This document shows, in pieces, positions 1 to 9,461 of a stretch of DNA of 34,921 bases (the first letter of the stretch is position 1; each line of letters begins with the position of its first letter). The stretch comes from Sulfuritalea sp. Its GTDB lineage: Bacteria > Pseudomonadota > Gammaproteobacteria > Burkholderiales > Rhodocyclaceae. The stretch covers positions 1 through 34,921 of the forward strand of contig JAOTRV010000040.1 in assembly GCA_030247575.1 (NCBI GenBank), written 5' to 3'. The notes under the pieces were generated by a model, which worked only from the letters and a program-made list of their open reading frames with translations, did not search any database and was not told the DNA's origin. The position numbers and the translations under genes were made by a program.

Positions 1-748
<748 letters not shown>

Positions 749-889
749 CTAACGCCGGTTTTCTCGGCGCTAAGCGCAGCGGCCGTAGCTAAAAGGTCGC
801 TTATAATACCCTATCGCGCCGGGCAGCACAGCCACTGCGCAGGCCTTGTTTGACGCGGCTCCAACATCACCCGTCCCCCATTTGTCATT

Positions 890-1177
890 ATGTCCCTGAA
901 CCTGGAAGACGTCGCCCGCATCGCCCGGCTGGCACGCATCGAACTCTCCGCCGCCGAGCGCGAAACCACGCGCGACCAGTTGAACGACATCCTCGGCTTT
1001 ATCGAGCAGTTGCAGGCGGTCGATACCACGGGCATCGAGCCGATGGCCCATGCGGTCGACGTGGTGCAGCGCCTGCGCCCGGACGTGGTCACCGAAACCA
1101 ATCGCCGCGCCGACTTTCAGGCCGTGGCGCCGGAAACCGAGGCGGGGTTGTATCTCGTGCCCAGAGTCGTCGAATGA
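890..1177 (+). CDS. gatC: Asp/Glu-tRNA(Asn/Gln) amidotransferase subunit C
   Basis: Small subunit of the GatCAB amidotransferase, which converts Glu-tRNA(Gln) and Asp-tRNA(Asn) to the amidated forms; GatC wraps around GatA and GatB and stabilises the complex. It has 95 residues, the usual GatC length. The N-terminal pattern [18 protein letters not shown] and the C-terminal LRPDVVTE and [18 protein letters not shown] are typical. It is the first gene of gatCAB; its TGA (1175-1177) overlaps the gatA ATG at 1174, so translation is probably coupled. I see no strong Shine-Dalgarno sequence before the start. Confidence 0.97.
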   Translation: MSLNLEDVARIARLARIELSAAERETTRDQLNDILGFIEQLQAVDTTGIEPMAHAVDVVQRLRPDVVTETNRRADFQAVAPETEAGLYLVPRVVE

Positions 1178-2652
1178 GCGACCTGATCAGCTCATCGCTG
1201 CGCGAGCTCTCCGCCGCGCTGGCAGCGAAGAAGGTCTCCGCGGTCGAACTGGCCGCTGTGTTCCTCGATCGCATCGAGAAGCTCAACCCGACCCTCAACG
1301 CCTTCATCGCCCTCGATCGCGCAAAAACGCTGGCGCAGGCGCAAGCCGCAGACGAAAAGCGGAGAGTCGACGCTGGCGCTACGGCGAATTCCCCCCTCTG
1401 CGGCATCCCCCTCGCGCACAAGGACATTTTCTGCACCCGGGGCTGGCGCACCAGTTGCGGCTCGCAGATGCTGGCGAACTTCGTCTCGCCTTACGACGCC
1501 AACGTGGTCGAGAAGCTCACCGGTGCCGGCATGGTGACGCTGGGCAAGCTCAACATGGACGAGTTCGCCATGGGCTCGTCCAACGAAACCTCGTACTTCG
1601 GCCCGGTAAAGAATCCCTGGGACGTGTCGCGCGTGCCCGGCGGTTCCTCGGGCGGTTCGGCCGCCGCCGTCGCCGCGCGCCTGACGCCGGCAGCCACCGG
1701 CACCGACACCGGCGGCTCGATCCGCCAACCGGCGGCGCTGTGCGGGCTCACCGGCCTCAAACCGACCTACGGCGTGGTGTCGCGCTACGGCATGATCGCC
1801 TTCGCCTCCAGCCTCGACCAGGGCGGACCGATGGCCAAGAGCGCCGACGACTGCGCGCTGCTGCTGAACGCCATGGCCGGCTTCGACCCCCGCGATTCGA
1901 CGTCGCTGGAGCGACCCGCCGAGGACTACACCCGCGACCTGGAAAAGCCGCTGGCCGGCCTGAAGATCGGCCTGCCCAAGGAGTTCTTCGGCGACGGCAT
2001 GGACGCCGACGTGCGTGCCGCGGTGGACGCCGCGCTGGCCGAGTACCGCAAGCTGGGCGCCACCACGGTGGAAGTCCGGTTGCCCAACTCCGGCCTATCG
2101 GTGCCGGCCTATTACGTGATCGCGCCGGCCGAGGCCAGCTCCAACCTGTCGCGCTTCGACGGCGTGCGCTACGGCCATCGCGCGCCGGAATACGACGACC
2201 TGACGGAAATGTACTCGCGCAGCCGGGCGCAGGGCTTCGGCGCAGAAGTAAAACGCCGCATCCTGATCGGTACTTATGTGCTGTCGCATGGCTACTACGA
2301 CGCCTATTACCTCAAGGCGCAGAAGATCCGCCGTCTCATCGCCGCCGACTTCGTCGAGGCCTTCAAGCAATGCGACGTGATCATGGGGCCAACCTCGCCC
2401 TCGGTCGCCTTCGCCTTCGGCGCCAAGAGCGCGGACCCGGTGCAGATGTACCTGTCCGACATCTACACCATCTCCACCAACCTCGCCGGCCTGCCCGGCA
2501 TGTCGCTGCCCTGCGGCTTCGGCAACAACAACATGCCGGTCGGATTGCAGATCATCGGCAACTGGTTCGGCGAGGCGAAGATGCTCAGCGTCGCGCACCA
2601 GTACCAGAAAGCCACCGACTGGCACACAAGAATGCCGGAGGGCGTGAAATGA
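1174..2652 (+). CDS. gatA: Asp/Glu-tRNA(Asn/Gln) amidotransferase subunit A
   Basis: Amidase-signature subunit that hydrolyses glutamine and supplies ammonia for tRNA-dependent amidation. The 492-residue product carries the Ser-cisSer-Lys triad: Lys83 in [10 protein letters not shown], the glycine/serine-rich [15 protein letters not shown], and the nucleophile serine in [15 protein letters not shown]. The start ATG at 1174 overlaps the gatC stop. A longer in-frame extension upstream exists but lies over gatC in another frame and is not real. Odd feature: residues 64-71 (RVDAGATA), in the loop before the catalytic lysine, are encoded by a copy of a dispersed 25-bp DNA repeat that also occurs in selA in the same frame. 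The stop overlaps the gatB start (ATGA). Confidence 0.97.
   Translation: MSDLISSSLRELSAALAAKKVSAVELAAVFLDRIEKLNPTLNAFIALDRAKTLAQAQAADEKRRVDAGATANSPLCGIPLAHKDIFCTRGWRTSCGSQMLANFVSPYDANVVEKLTGAGMVTLGKLNMDEFAMGSSNETSYFGPVKNPWDVSRVPGGSSGGSAAAVAARLTPAATGTDTGGSIRQPAALCGLTGLKPTYGVVSRYGMIAFASSLDQGGPMAKSADDCALLLNAMAGFDPRDSTSLERPAEDYTRDLEKPLAGLKIGLPKEFFGDGMDADVRAAVDAALAEYRKLGATTVEVRLPNSGLSVPAYYVIAPAEASSNLSRFDGVRYGHRAPEYDDLTEMYSRSRAQGFGAEVKRRILIGTYVLSHGYYDAYYLKAQKIRRLIAADFVEAFKQCDVIMGPTSPSVAFAFGAKSADPVQMYLSDIYTISTNLAGLPGMSLPCGFGNNNMPVGLQIIGNWFGEAKMLSVAHQYQKATDWHTRMPEGVK
1363..1387 (+). repeat. Dispersed short repeat, copy A (inside gatA)
   Basis: Starts AGAGTCGACGCTGGCG, then CTACGGCGA. It shares the 15-bp core GAGTCGACGCTGGCG exactly with copies at 20801 and 24704, followed in all by ACGGC at the same distance. 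It is read in gatA as R-V-D-A-G-A-T-A. Confidence 0.75.
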
Positions 2653-4124
2653 GCCGCACAACCCAGTGGGAAGTCGTGATCGGGCTGGAAACCCATGCCC
2701 AGTTGCAGACAAAATCGAAGATATTCTCCGGCAGCAGCATCGCCTTCGGCGCGGCACCGAACGTGCAGGCCAGCGCGGTGGACATCGCGCTGCCCGGCGT
2801 ACTGCCGGTGCTCAACCGCGAGGCCGTGGTCTGCGCCATCAAGTTCGGCCTCGCCGTCGGTGCCACGATCGCGCCGCGCTCGGTCTTCGCCCGCAAGAAT
2901 TATTTCTACCCCGACCTGCCCAAGGGCTACCAGATCAGCCAGTTCGAAATTCCCGTGGTCCTGGGTGGCGGCCTCGCCATAACAGTCGGCGCCGGAGACA
3001 CGGCGACCGAGAAGTTCGTGCACCTGACGCGCGCCCATCTCGAAGAGGATGCCGGCAAATCGCTGCACGAGGACTTTCACGGCAGGACCGGCATCGACCT
3101 GAATCGCGCCGGCACGCCGCTGCTCGAAATCGTCACCGAGCCGGACATGCGCTCGTCGGCCGAGGCAGTGGCCTACGCCAAGGCGCTGCATGCGCTGGTG
3201 CAGTGGATCGGCATCTGCGACGGCAACATGCAGGAAGGCTCGTTCCGCTGCGACGCCAACGTTTCGGTGCGGCCCATGGGGCAAAAGGAATTCGGCACCC
3301 GCCGCGAAATCAAGAACCTCAACTCCTTCCGCTTCATGCAACAGGCGATCGACTTCGAGGTGCACTGGCAGATCAACGAGATCGAGGAAGGCCGCGCCAT
3401 CCAGCAGGCCACCGTGCTGTTCGACCCCGACACCGGGGAAACGCGCTCGATGCGCAGCAAGGAAGACGCGCACGATTACCGTTACTTCCCCGATCCCGAT
3501 CTGCTGCCGCTGGAAATCCGGCCGGAGTGGATCGCGGAGGTGAAGTCCGGGATGCCGGAACTGCCGCAGGCGATGCAGGCACGCTTTCAGGCCGACTACG
3601 GGCTTTCCGCCTACGATGCGGCGAGTCTGGTCGCATCGCGGCCGATGGCGGATTTCTTTGTTGCTGCCGTGGCCGAAGCAGGAGCGGCGAATGCCAAGAC
3701 CATCGCCAACTGGATCATGGGCGAACTGGCGGCACGGCTGAACAAGACCGACCTGCCGGTCGAAGCCTCGCCGATCACGGCTGTGCAATTGGCTGGCCTG
3801 ATCCGGCGCATCGCCGACAACACGATCTCGAACAACATCGCCAAGAAGGTTTTCGAGGCGATGTGGAATGGCGAGGGCGGCAGCAACAATAATGCGGCCG
3901 ACCAGATCATCGAAAAACAGGGCTTGAAGCAGATCACCGACACCGCCGCGATCGAAGCGCTGGTCGACGAAGTACTCGCCGCCAACCAAAAGTCGATCGA
4001 GGAATACCGTGCCGGCAAGGAAAAGGCCTTCAACGCATTGGTCGGTCAGGCCATGAAGGCCACCAAAGGCAAGGCCAATCCGCAGCAGGTCACCGACCTG
4101 CTGAAGAAGAAACTCGGCGCCTGA
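2649..4124 (+). CDS. gatB: Asp/Glu-tRNA(Asn/Gln) amidotransferase subunit B
   Basis: tRNA-binding and transamidation (kinase-like) subunit of GatCAB. The 491-residue protein begins [19 protein letters not shown]. It shows the GatB signatures [54 protein letters not shown] and [11 protein letters not shown], then a C-terminal YqeY-like helical tail ending [13 protein letters not shown]. The ATG at 2649 overlaps the gatA TGA, completing the tightly packed gatCAB operon. The stop at 4122-4124 directly abuts the stop of the convergent gene at 4125, leaving no room for a separate intergenic terminator. Confidence 0.97.
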   Translation: MSRTTQWEVVIGLETHAQLQTKSKIFSGSSIAFGAAPNVQASAVDIALPGVLPVLNREAVVCAIKFGLAVGATIAPRSVFARKNYFYPDLPKGYQISQFEIPVVLGGGLAITVGAGDTATEKFVHLTRAHLEEDAGKSLHEDFHGRTGIDLNRAGTPLLEIVTEPDMRSSAEAVAYAKALHALVQWIGICDGNMQEGSFRCDANVSVRPMGQKEFGTRREIKNLNSFRFMQQAIDFEVHWQINEIEEGRAIQQATVLFDPDTGETRSMRSKEDAHDYRYFPDPDLLPLEIRPEWIAEVKSGMPELPQAMQARFQADYGLSAYDAASLVASRPMADFFVAAVAEAGAANAKTIANWIMGELAARLNKTDLPVEASPITAVQLAGLIRRIADNTISNNIAKKVFEAMWNGEGGSNNNAADQIIEKQGLKQITDTAAIEALVDEVLAANQKSIEEYRAGKEKAFNALVGQAMKATKGKANPQQVTDLLKKKLGA

Positions 4125-4859
4125 TTACCTTCTCGGGACTGCTTTGGCCGCTGCCGGCTTGGCCGGTTCGGGCGCCGGCGCGGGAGCCGGCGCCGCAGGC
4201 GCGGCAGCAGGCGCAGATGCCGCCGCCGGCTCGGGCGTGGCTTCCGTCGACTTCTTGCCGGTCAGTTCGAGATAGCGTTTCTTTTCGTCGGCGAAACGGA
4301 TGCGGACATCTTCCATTTCCTTCAGCTTGGTGGCCACCGCTGCCTGTTGCGCCTCGATCTCCTTCTGGTTCTCGCGGATAGCGGCCTTGACCTGCTCGGG
4401 CACCGGCTTGCCCTTGTAGAACTCCTTGTCGGCATCGATCTTCTGTTTCTTCTTGTTGGCTTCCTCCAGCCGCTGCTGGGCCTGCTTCATGCCCTTGTCC
4501 AACTCGGCCAGTGCGCGATCCCGCGCCGAGTTGATGTCCTTTTCGCTGGAATAGGTCGACAGCAAGGCCAGCGTACGGCGGCGTTCCTCGCCGGCTTTCT
4601 TCTTGTCCTCTTCCTTCTTGATCTTTTCCGCCTCGCGCCGCGCCTGCTGCTCGGGGGTCAGCGGGGCCTCGACGGTCTTGGCCACAAATCCGCGATTGTC
4701 GCGCTCTTCATAGGCCCGACCCTGGCATTCCGTGGGAAGGAAGTCGCCGCATACCTTGCGCCCGTTGGCGTCATCGCAACAAAAAATCCGGGTCTGGGCA
4801 GAGGCGCCCAGGGCAAGAGCGGCAGTGGAAACAAACAGCAGGGCTGAAATCAGGCGCAT
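4125..4859 (-). CDS. Secreted coiled-coil protein with DUF4124-like N-terminus
   Basis: Function unknown. The 244-residue product has a Sec signal peptide (MRLISALLFVSTAALALGAS with AxA-type cleavage near ASA-Q). A short cysteine-containing module follows (RIFCCDDANGRKVCGDFLP, then TEC) that resembles DUF4124. Then come a long charged helical/coiled-coil stretch rich in K, E, Q and R (about residues 70-200) and a low-complexity Ala/Pro tail of about 40 residues. I chose ATG 4859 because AGGGAGA sits just upstream and the signal peptide begins there; an upstream in-frame start at 4943 would overlap pyrE. It lies 28 bp after pyrE on the same strand and is probably co-transcribed with it. Confidence 0.8.
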   Translation of the reverse strand: MRLISALLFVSTAALALGASAQTRIFCCDDANGRKVCGDFLPTECQGRAYEERDNRGFVAKTVEAPLTPEQQARREAEKIKKEEDKKKAGEERRRTLALLSTYSSEKDINSARDRALAELDKGMKQAQQRLEEANKKKQKIDADKEFYKGKPVPEQVKAAIRENQKEIEAQQAAVATKLKEMEDVRIRFADEKKRYLELTGKKSTEATPEPAAASAPAAAPAAPAPAPAPEPAKPAAAKAVPRR

Positions 4860-4887
4860 GGGGAATCTCCCTGAAGGATCATGGGCA

Positions 4888-5568
4888 TCAGTCGACACCG
4901 TAACGAGCGCGGTAATCGCGCACTGCAACCAGCTTGTTTTCAAGTTCCGGCTGGCCGGAAAGATAGTCGATCAGATCGGTCAAACCGGCGACGCTGATCA
5001 CGGGAATGCCATAGTTTCGTTCAACTTCCTGCACCGCGGAAAGTTCGCCCTGGCCTCGCTCCTGACGGTCGAGCGCGATCAGCACCGCGGCAGGCGTCGC
5101 CCCTGCCTCACGGATCAGTTCCACCGATTCGCGCACCGACGTTCCCGCCGAAATCACGTCATCGATGATCAGCACGCGGCCCGTGAGCGGCGCGCCGACC
5201 AATGTGCCGCCTTCGCCGTGATCCTTGGCTTCCTTGCGGTTGTAAGCGTAGGGAGTGTTGTGGCCGAGACCTGCCAGCGCCATGGCCGCGCCGGCCGCCA
5301 GCGGGATCCCCTTGTAGGCGGGCCCGAACAGGACATCGAACTTGACCCCCGCCGCCAGGATGCGGCGCGCGTAAAAATTACTCAGGCGGGACAGGGAAGC
5401 GCCGTCGCTGAACAGACCCGCATTGAAGAAATAGGGGCTCAAGCGCCCCGCCTTGGTCTTGAACTCGCCAAAGCGCAACACGCCCAGCTCGCAGGCGAAG
5501 GCGATAAACTCGCGGCTCAGATCGCTGGTGACGGCGGAGTTGGCGGCAATGGCGACGTTCGCATTCAT
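4888..5568 (-). CDS. pyrE: Orotate phosphoribosyltransferase
   Basis: Cytoplasmic enzyme of de novo pyrimidine synthesis: orotate plus PRPP gives OMP. The PRPP-binding signature [17 protein letters not shown] is clear, preceded by [13 protein letters not shown] and the flexible-loop segment [31 protein letters not shown] marks the N-terminal part. The start is ambiguous: ATG 5568 ([11 protein letters not shown], 226 residues) or ATG 5577, three residues longer; I prefer 5568, as neither has a clear ribosome-binding site. xth starts on the other strand only 14 bp away, so the two genes must have overlapping divergent promoters. The adjacency of pyrE and xth is familiar from other beta- and gammaproteobacteria. 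Confidence 0.95.
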   Translation of the reverse strand: MNANVAIAANSAVTSDLSREFIAFACELGVLRFGEFKTKAGRLSPYFFNAGLFSDGASLSRLSNFYARRILAAGVKFDVLFGPAYKGIPLAAGAAMALAGLGHNTPYAYNRKEAKDHGEGGTLVGAPLTGRVLIIDDVISAGTSVRESVELIREAGATPAAVLIALDRQERGQGELSAVQEVERNYGIPVISVAGLTDLIDYLSGQPELENKLVAVRDYRARYGVD

Positions 5569-5582
5569 CCAAGGCATTCTAC

Positions 5583-6392
5583 ATGCTCAAGCACAAGCTT
5601 CGAATACTCAGTCTGAATCTTAATGGTATCCGCTCCGCCGCCGGCAAAGGGTTTTTCGAGTGGCTGGCGACCCAGCAGGCCGACATCGTCTGCGTCCAGG
5701 AACTCAAGGCGCAACTCGCCGATCTGAGCCCGGCGCTGCGCGAACCGGCGGGTTTCACCGGCTGCTTTCACGCCGCGGAGAAGAAAGGCTACAGCGGCGT
5801 CGGCATCTATTCCCGGCGGGCGCCCGACCGCATCGTCGAAGGCTTCGGCAATGCCGAGTTCGATGCCGAAGGGCGCTACCTGCAGGCCGATTTCGGCAAA
5901 CTCTCGGTGGTGTCGCTTTACCTCCCGTCCGGCTCCAGCTCGGACGAGCGCCAGCAAGCCAAGTTCCGCTTTCTCGAGCAGTTCCGGCCGCAACTCGAAC
6001 GCCTGGCGCAGGACGCCCGGCGCGACGGGCGCGAAGTCGTGCTCTGCGGCGACTGGAACATCGCGCACCGGGAGATTGACTTGAAGAACTGGAAGTCCAA
6101 CCAGAAGAACTCGGGCTTTCTGCCCGAGGAACGCGAATGGCTGTCCGCCATCTTCGACGAACTGGGCTGGATCGACGTGCATCGCCGGCTCCTGCCGGAA
6201 GCCACCGGCGACGCCTACACCTGGTGGTCGAACCGGGGCCAGGCCTGGGCCAAGAACGTCGGCTGGCGCATCGATTACCAGATCGCGACGCCGGGCCTGG
6301 CGGCGGCAGCGCATCATGTGGCGGTCTACAAGGATCAGCGCTTCTCCGACCATGCGCCGCTGACGGTCGATTACCATCTGGCTTCCGTATGA
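5583..6392 (+). CDS. xth: Exodeoxyribonuclease III family AP endonuclease
   Basis: DNA-repair nuclease of the Mg-dependent EEP superfamily: AP-site incision and 3'-end cleaning in base excision repair. The 269 residues show all ExoIII blocks: [19 protein letters not shown] (metal-binding Glu), [28 protein letters not shown] (catalytic Asp/Asn), [19 protein letters not shown] and the C-terminal [10 protein letters not shown] (catalytic His). Length is normal for the family. It is divergent from pyrE, and ATG 5583 is almost at the ORF limit. The next gene starts 71 bp downstream with its own ribosome-binding site. Confidence 0.95.
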   Translation: MLKHKLRILSLNLNGIRSAAGKGFFEWLATQQADIVCVQELKAQLADLSPALREPAGFTGCFHAAEKKGYSGVGIYSRRAPDRIVEGFGNAEFDAEGRYLQADFGKLSVVSLYLPSGSSSDERQQAKFRFLEQFRPQLERLAQDARRDGREVVLCGDWNIAHREIDLKNWKSNQKNSGFLPEEREWLSAIFDELGWIDVHRRLLPEATGDAYTWWSNRGQAWAKNVGWRIDYQIATPGLAAAAHHVAVYKDQRFSDHAPLTVDYHLASV

Positions 6393-6463
6393 CATGGATC
6401 ATTGCGGCGCAGGAATAAAATCGGTAGCCTTGATTTTGTAGTCATTCAATTCAGGAGAAAACC

Positions 6464-6775
6464 ATGAGCGACATGAGCGATGTCACCAAAGACAAATTGA
6501 TTGCCGACGTAAAACTGGTGATTGCCGATACCGAAGAGTTGCTGCGCGCCACGGCCGGGCAGGCAGGCGACAAGATCGCCGATATCCGCGCCAGGACGCA
6601 GGACCGCCTTGCCGCCGCCAAGATCAAGCTGGCCGAAGCCGAGGCCATCGTTGTAGACAAGGCCAAGCAGGTCGGCCGGGCCACCGACGATTATGTGCAT
6701 GACAACCCGTGGCGCTCGGTGGGCGTTGCGGCCGGCGTCGGTTTCATCGTCGGCCTGCTGATCGGCCGTCGCTAA
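6464..6775 (+). CDS. YqjD/ElaB-like DUF883 membrane-anchored protein
   Basis: Small protein of the ElaB/YqjD family (DUF883); in E. coli, relatives are inner-membrane anchored and ribosome-associated in stationary phase. The 103 residues comprise an amphipathic helical region (about 10-75, rich in A, K, E, D), the family signature DDYVHDNPWRSVGVAAGVGF, and one C-terminal membrane segment ending GLLIGRR. A clear AGGAGA lies 5 bp before ATG 6464. It leads a cluster with the YqjE-like and YqjK-like genes, the same trio as yqjD-yqjE-yqjK in E. coli. Confidence 0.9.
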   Translation: MSDMSDVTKDKLIADVKLVIADTEELLRATAGQAGDKIADIRARTQDRLAAAKIKLAEAEAIVVDKAKQVGRATDDYVHDNPWRSVGVAAGVGFIVGLLIGRR

Positions 6776-6804
6776 AAGCAGCCGTGGGTGAAGGGGCGGA
6801 CGGG

Positions 6805-7194
6805 ATGTCCGGAGAGCGCGGTTTGTTCGCTTCGACCAAGGGCTTGCTCGGTACCGGCGTCGCCCTGATCCACAATCGCCTCGAACTCCTCGGCGTAGAA
6901 CTTGCCGAGGAGCGGGCGCGGTTGATATCCATGCTTGCCTATGGCGGTGCCGCTTTTCTGTGCATTGCGGCAGGCCTGATCTTCCTCGCCATATTTCTCA
7001 CCGTGTTGTTGTGGGACAGCAACCGGCTGCTGGCATTGGGAATTTTTTCCGCACTGTTCCTCGGCGCCGGCATCGCCAGCCTGATGCTGGCGATGAGTTT
7101 GGGACGATCGGGCTCGAAACTCTTCTCCGCCAGCCTCGCCGAACTGCGCAAGGATCGCGACGCGCTGGCGGCCGGCACCGCAAGAACGCCGTGA
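6805..7194 (+). CDS. YqjE-like phage-holin-family membrane protein
   Basis: Probable inner-membrane protein of the YqjE (holin superfamily III-like) family. It has 129 residues from ATG 6805, which has AAGGGG 8 bp upstream. A soluble amphipathic N-terminus (LIHNRLELLGVELAEER is the recognisable family block) is followed by two membrane segments (about 45-70 and 76-100) and a charged C-terminal tail. A GTG at 6784 could give 7 more residues. The stop overlaps the next GTG start, so this and the YqjK-like gene are coupled. Exact biochemical role unknown. Confidence 0.85.
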   Translation: MSGERGLFASTKGLLGTGVALIHNRLELLGVELAEERARLISMLAYGGAAFLCIAAGLIFLAIFLTVLLWDSNRLLALGIFSALFLGAGIASLMLAMSLGRSGSKLFSASLAELRKDRDALAAGTARTP

Positions 7195-7490
7195 ACTCCA
7201 CTACGCTGGAACTCGCGCTGAAGAAGCAGCGACTTCAGATCGCCAGCGAATCCTTGCGCACCGAGTTCGGTCTTTGCGCAGCAGGACTGGCTCCTGCCTT
7301 CGGCGGTGCCGACTGTGCGGTCGAAGGTGTCCGCTGGTTGCGCCGCAATCCGCAATGGATCGTTGCCGCCGGCGTCGCCTTGGTCGTTGCCCGGCCCAAA
7401 CGCGCCTGGCGCTGGGCGCGCCGTGCCTTTGTCGGCTGGCAGGTGTGGCGGAAGCTGCGCGATGTTCTGGACCGCCGGGCGCCCGCCTGA
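7191..7490 (+). CDS. YqjK-like small protein
   Basis: 99-residue basic protein starting at GTG 7191, overlapping the TGA of the YqjE-like gene (GTGA). The N-terminal helix LALKKQRLQIASESLRTEF and the hydrophobic middle NPQWIVAAGVALVVARPKR resemble the YqjK family, which follows yqjD-yqjE in enterobacteria. The C-terminus is rich in Trp and Arg, with one likely membrane-associated helix. I rely on position and general pattern more than on a strong motif; the function is unknown. Confidence 0.75.
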   Translation: MNSTTLELALKKQRLQIASESLRTEFGLCAAGLAPAFGGADCAVEGVRWLRRNPQWIVAAGVALVVARPKRAWRWARRAFVGWQVWRKLRDVLDRRAPA

Positions 7491-7536
7491 CCAAGCGCTC
7501 CCGCCGGGGCGTTGCGCGCCACAAGGGAACATTGGC

Positions 7537-8067
7537 ATGAAGCTGAGCGCAGGTATCGGTGCCACCAGAGGAATAGCGGCCGCGGCCATCGTCTCGCTCC
7601 TCGCGGCCTGCGGCGGCGGGCCCGCGCATCGCGGCGAATCCTTCGAACCCGATCCGCGCTACAAGCGGGTTTTCAAGATGCCCGCCATCCAGGTCTGCGA
7701 GGCTGCACGGCTGGTGCTGCTCGGGCAGGGTTATGTGGTCCGCAGCCTCGACGCGAACGCCCTGTCCCTGGACGGAAGCAAGCAGTTCGCCGGCGAAAAG
7801 CAGGCCCACAGCGTCCTTCAGGTGGTCGTCAATTGTGTTCCGCAGAGCCAGGGCACGAGTCTTTTCGTCACCGCAGTTGAGGAGAGCTTCGACATCAAGA
7901 AGTCGAGCGAATCCACCGCCCTCGGCCTGCCGATGGTGGCCCCGATCACGGTATCCCGATCATCCACGGCAGAGCATCAAGTCAAATCCGGCGGCCAGAC
8001 GGTTGGCGAGGAACGGTTCTTCGAGAGCTTTTTCGCCGCGGTGCAAGCCGAACTCGGCGTGCGTTAG
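7537..8067 (+). CDS. Predicted lipoprotein (DUF2242-like)
   Basis: 176-residue exported protein. The N-terminus is a lipoprotein signal peptide with lipobox LLAAC (cysteine at about residue 26) followed by GGG, which suggests outer-membrane sorting. The mature part (SFEPDPRYKRVF, QVCEAARLVLLGQGYVV, LSLDGSKQF and a conserved-looking ERFFESFFAAV near the end) resembles the DUF2242 family of betaproteobacterial lipoproteins; I assign this from memory. AAGGGA lies upstream of ATG 7537. It is 46 bp after the YqjK-like gene, so it may belong to the same transcript. Confidence 0.75.
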   Translation: MKLSAGIGATRGIAAAAIVSLLAACGGGPAHRGESFEPDPRYKRVFKMPAIQVCEAARLVLLGQGYVVRSLDANALSLDGSKQFAGEKQAHSVLQVVVNCVPQSQGTSLFVTAVEESFDIKKSSESTALGLPMVAPITVSRSSTAEHQVKSGGQTVGEERFFESFFAAVQAELGVR

Positions 8068-8103
8068 GCACGGGGCAACCAAGAATCCCCGGATCCCGAA
8101 CGG

Positions 8104-8137
8104 AAACGGCCCCCATCGCCGGGAGCCGCTTGAATTC
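8104..8137 (-). repeat. Left copy of 34-bp direct repeat flanking fic (degraded tRNA-Met terminator)
   Basis: It matches 9428-9461 at 31 of 34 positions, and the last 22 bases (8116-8137, ending GAATTC) are identical. The 9428 copy is the stem-loop of the tRNA-Met terminator. In this copy the differences keep the hairpin as G-U pairs on the minus-strand RNA, but the following T-tract is missing. The two copies bracket the fic gene and its promoter. Confidence 0.8.
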
Positions 8138-8160
8138 AAGCGAGCTTTCGAACACTAGAT

Positions 8161-8212
8161 AGCTTTGAAAGAAATTGACTTATTTCTTTCAAAGCTTAGA
8201 ATCTTTTGAAAG
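8161..8212 (+). promoter_or_regulatory. fic promoter inside a perfect palindrome (likely operator)
   Basis: A perfect 15-bp inverted repeat, AGCTTTGAAAGAAAT (8161-8175) and its complement (8182-8196), surrounds a 6-bp spacer. TTGACT (8175-8180) in the spacer and TAGAAT (8197-8202) form a near-consensus sigma-70 promoter with 16-bp spacing. A third CTTT(T)GAAAG copy sits at 8203-8212 over the expected start point. Strongly AT-rich compared with its surroundings. Transcription would start near 8209, which rules out the TTG at 8206 as the start codon of fic. Confidence 0.75.
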
Positions 8213-8238
8213 TATCCTTGACTCGCCCCCATAACGCG

Positions 8239-9390
8239 ATGAATCCGAACGATTTTTCTGTAGCCAAAAGTGGGCGTCTGCTGAACGCACCGCAGGGATA
8301 TTTAGCCTTCGTGCCGAACCCCTTGCCGCCTCCCATCAATATCGACATGGAGCTTGCGCTTGCGCTATCGAAGGCCGATGCAGCCTTGTCTGAACTCTCG
8401 GGCCTTGGTGGCCAGCTGCCAAATCCTCACCTGCTGATTTCCCCGTACATCCGCCGCGAGGCCGTGCTGTCGTCGCGGATCGAGGGTACCAAGGCCAGCC
8501 TTTCCGATCTGCTGATCGACGAAATCGAAGACGGCAACTCCAAGCGCTCCGTCAATGCCGACATTCAGGAAATCAGAAACTATACCTACGCCCTGGAGCA
8601 TGGCATCACGCTGCTTCCTGATTTGCCGCTATCGCTCCGGCTGATTCGGGAGATTCACGCCAAGCTCATGACGGGCGTGCGCGGGGACAAGGCTACGCCA
8701 GGCGAATTCAGGCGTTCGCAGAACTGGATCGGACCCGCGGGCAGCACCCCCATGACCGCCGCTTTCGTGCCGCCGCCCGTAGTGGAAATGCACGAATGCC
8801 TGGATGAATGGGAGAAGTTCCTTCATGTCCACGATGTCATCCCGGACTTGATCCAGTGCGCCATGATGCATGTCCAGTTCGAAACGATCCATCCCTTCCT
8901 CGACGGCAACGGGCGTGTTGGTCGGCTCCTGGTGACCTTCTTCCTGCTCGAGCGCAAGCGGCTTTCACAGCCCCTTCTCTACCTGTCCGCCTTCATCGAT
9001 GCCCACAAGAACGACTACTACGACCTGCTGCAGCGCGTGCGTACCCATGGCGATTGGATCCCGTGGATCCGCTTCTTCCTCCAGGGCGTAACCGAGACTG
9101 CCACCGCCGCAGGTGCACAAGCCAAGGAACTGCACCGATTGCGGGAACAGTACCGGGCCCAGCTGCGAGACAAGCCCAACGCGCTCGTTCTAATCGACAA
9201 TCTGTTCATCAATCCCTACATGACCATCGGGCGCGCTGCAAAGATATTGGGGAAAACGCACCCCACGGCCAAGGCGACGATAACCGCCATGGAGGAAGGC
9301 AAGATCCTTCGCGAGATGACTGGGCGGCAATGGGGACGCTTCTATGTCTGTCAGCCCGTCCTTGACGCGCTCGACAAACCATTCGCGTAG
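8239..9390 (+). CDS. Fic family protein (class II, AMP-transferase) with C-terminal winged helix
   Basis: Fic-domain enzyme that probably transfers AMP (or another NMP) from a nucleotide to a hydroxyl side chain of a target protein. The 383 residues contain an N-terminal Fic_N region with the inhibitory motif SSRIEG (residues 78-83, matching [S/T]xxxE[G/N] of class II Fic proteins) and the complete catalytic motif HPFLDGNGRVGR (218-229). A C-terminal winged-helix-like segment follows (MTIGRAAKILGKTHPTAKATI), which suggests DNA binding and autoregulation at the palindromic promoter. I chose ATG 8239 because the promoter places transcription start after TTG 8206; no good Shine-Dalgarno is visible. 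It stands alone between a lipoprotein gene and tRNA-Met and is bracketed by direct repeats, suggesting acquisition. No antitoxin gene is seen; the inhibitory helix is internal. Confidence 0.92.
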   Translation: MNPNDFSVAKSGRLLNAPQGYLAFVPNPLPPPINIDMELALALSKADAALSELSGLGGQLPNPHLLISPYIRREAVLSSRIEGTKASLSDLLIDEIEDGNSKRSVNADIQEIRNYTYALEHGITLLPDLPLSLRLIREIHAKLMTGVRGDKATPGEFRRSQNWIGPAGSTPMTAAFVPPPVVEMHECLDEWEKFLHVHDVIPDLIQCAMMHVQFETIHPFLDGNGRVGRLLVTFFLLERKRLSQPLLYLSAFIDAHKNDYYDLLQRVRTHGDWIPWIRFFLQGVTETATAAGAQAKELHRLREQYRAQLRDKPNALVLIDNLFINPYMTIGRAAKILGKTHPTAKATITAMEEGKILREMTGRQWGRFYVCQPVLDALDKPFA

Positions 9391-9420
9391 TACTGGAGCG
9401 TAACGGCAAAAGGTCGGGCC

Positions 9421-9455
9421 AAAAAACAAGCGGCTCCCGTCGCCGGGAGCCGCTT
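9421..9455 (-). terminator. Rho-independent terminator of tRNA-Met
   Basis: On the minus strand a perfect 12-bp stem (AAGCGGCTCCCG and its complement, 9444-9455 and 9428-9439) with a 4-base loop is followed by G and six T (9426-9421). It lies 7 bases after the tRNA CCA end. Confidence 0.9.
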
Positions 9456-9461
9456 GAATTC
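9428..9461 (-). repeat. Right copy of 34-bp direct repeat flanking fic
   Basis: Intact copy comprising the tRNA-Met terminator stem-loop plus GAATTC, ending one base before the tRNA 3' CCA. The partner copy is at 8104-8137. Confidence 0.8.

Noticed and set aside
802-807. TATAAT as a gatC promoter
   Set aside because: No acceptable -35 box at 16-18 bp and no extended -10 TG; left unassigned.
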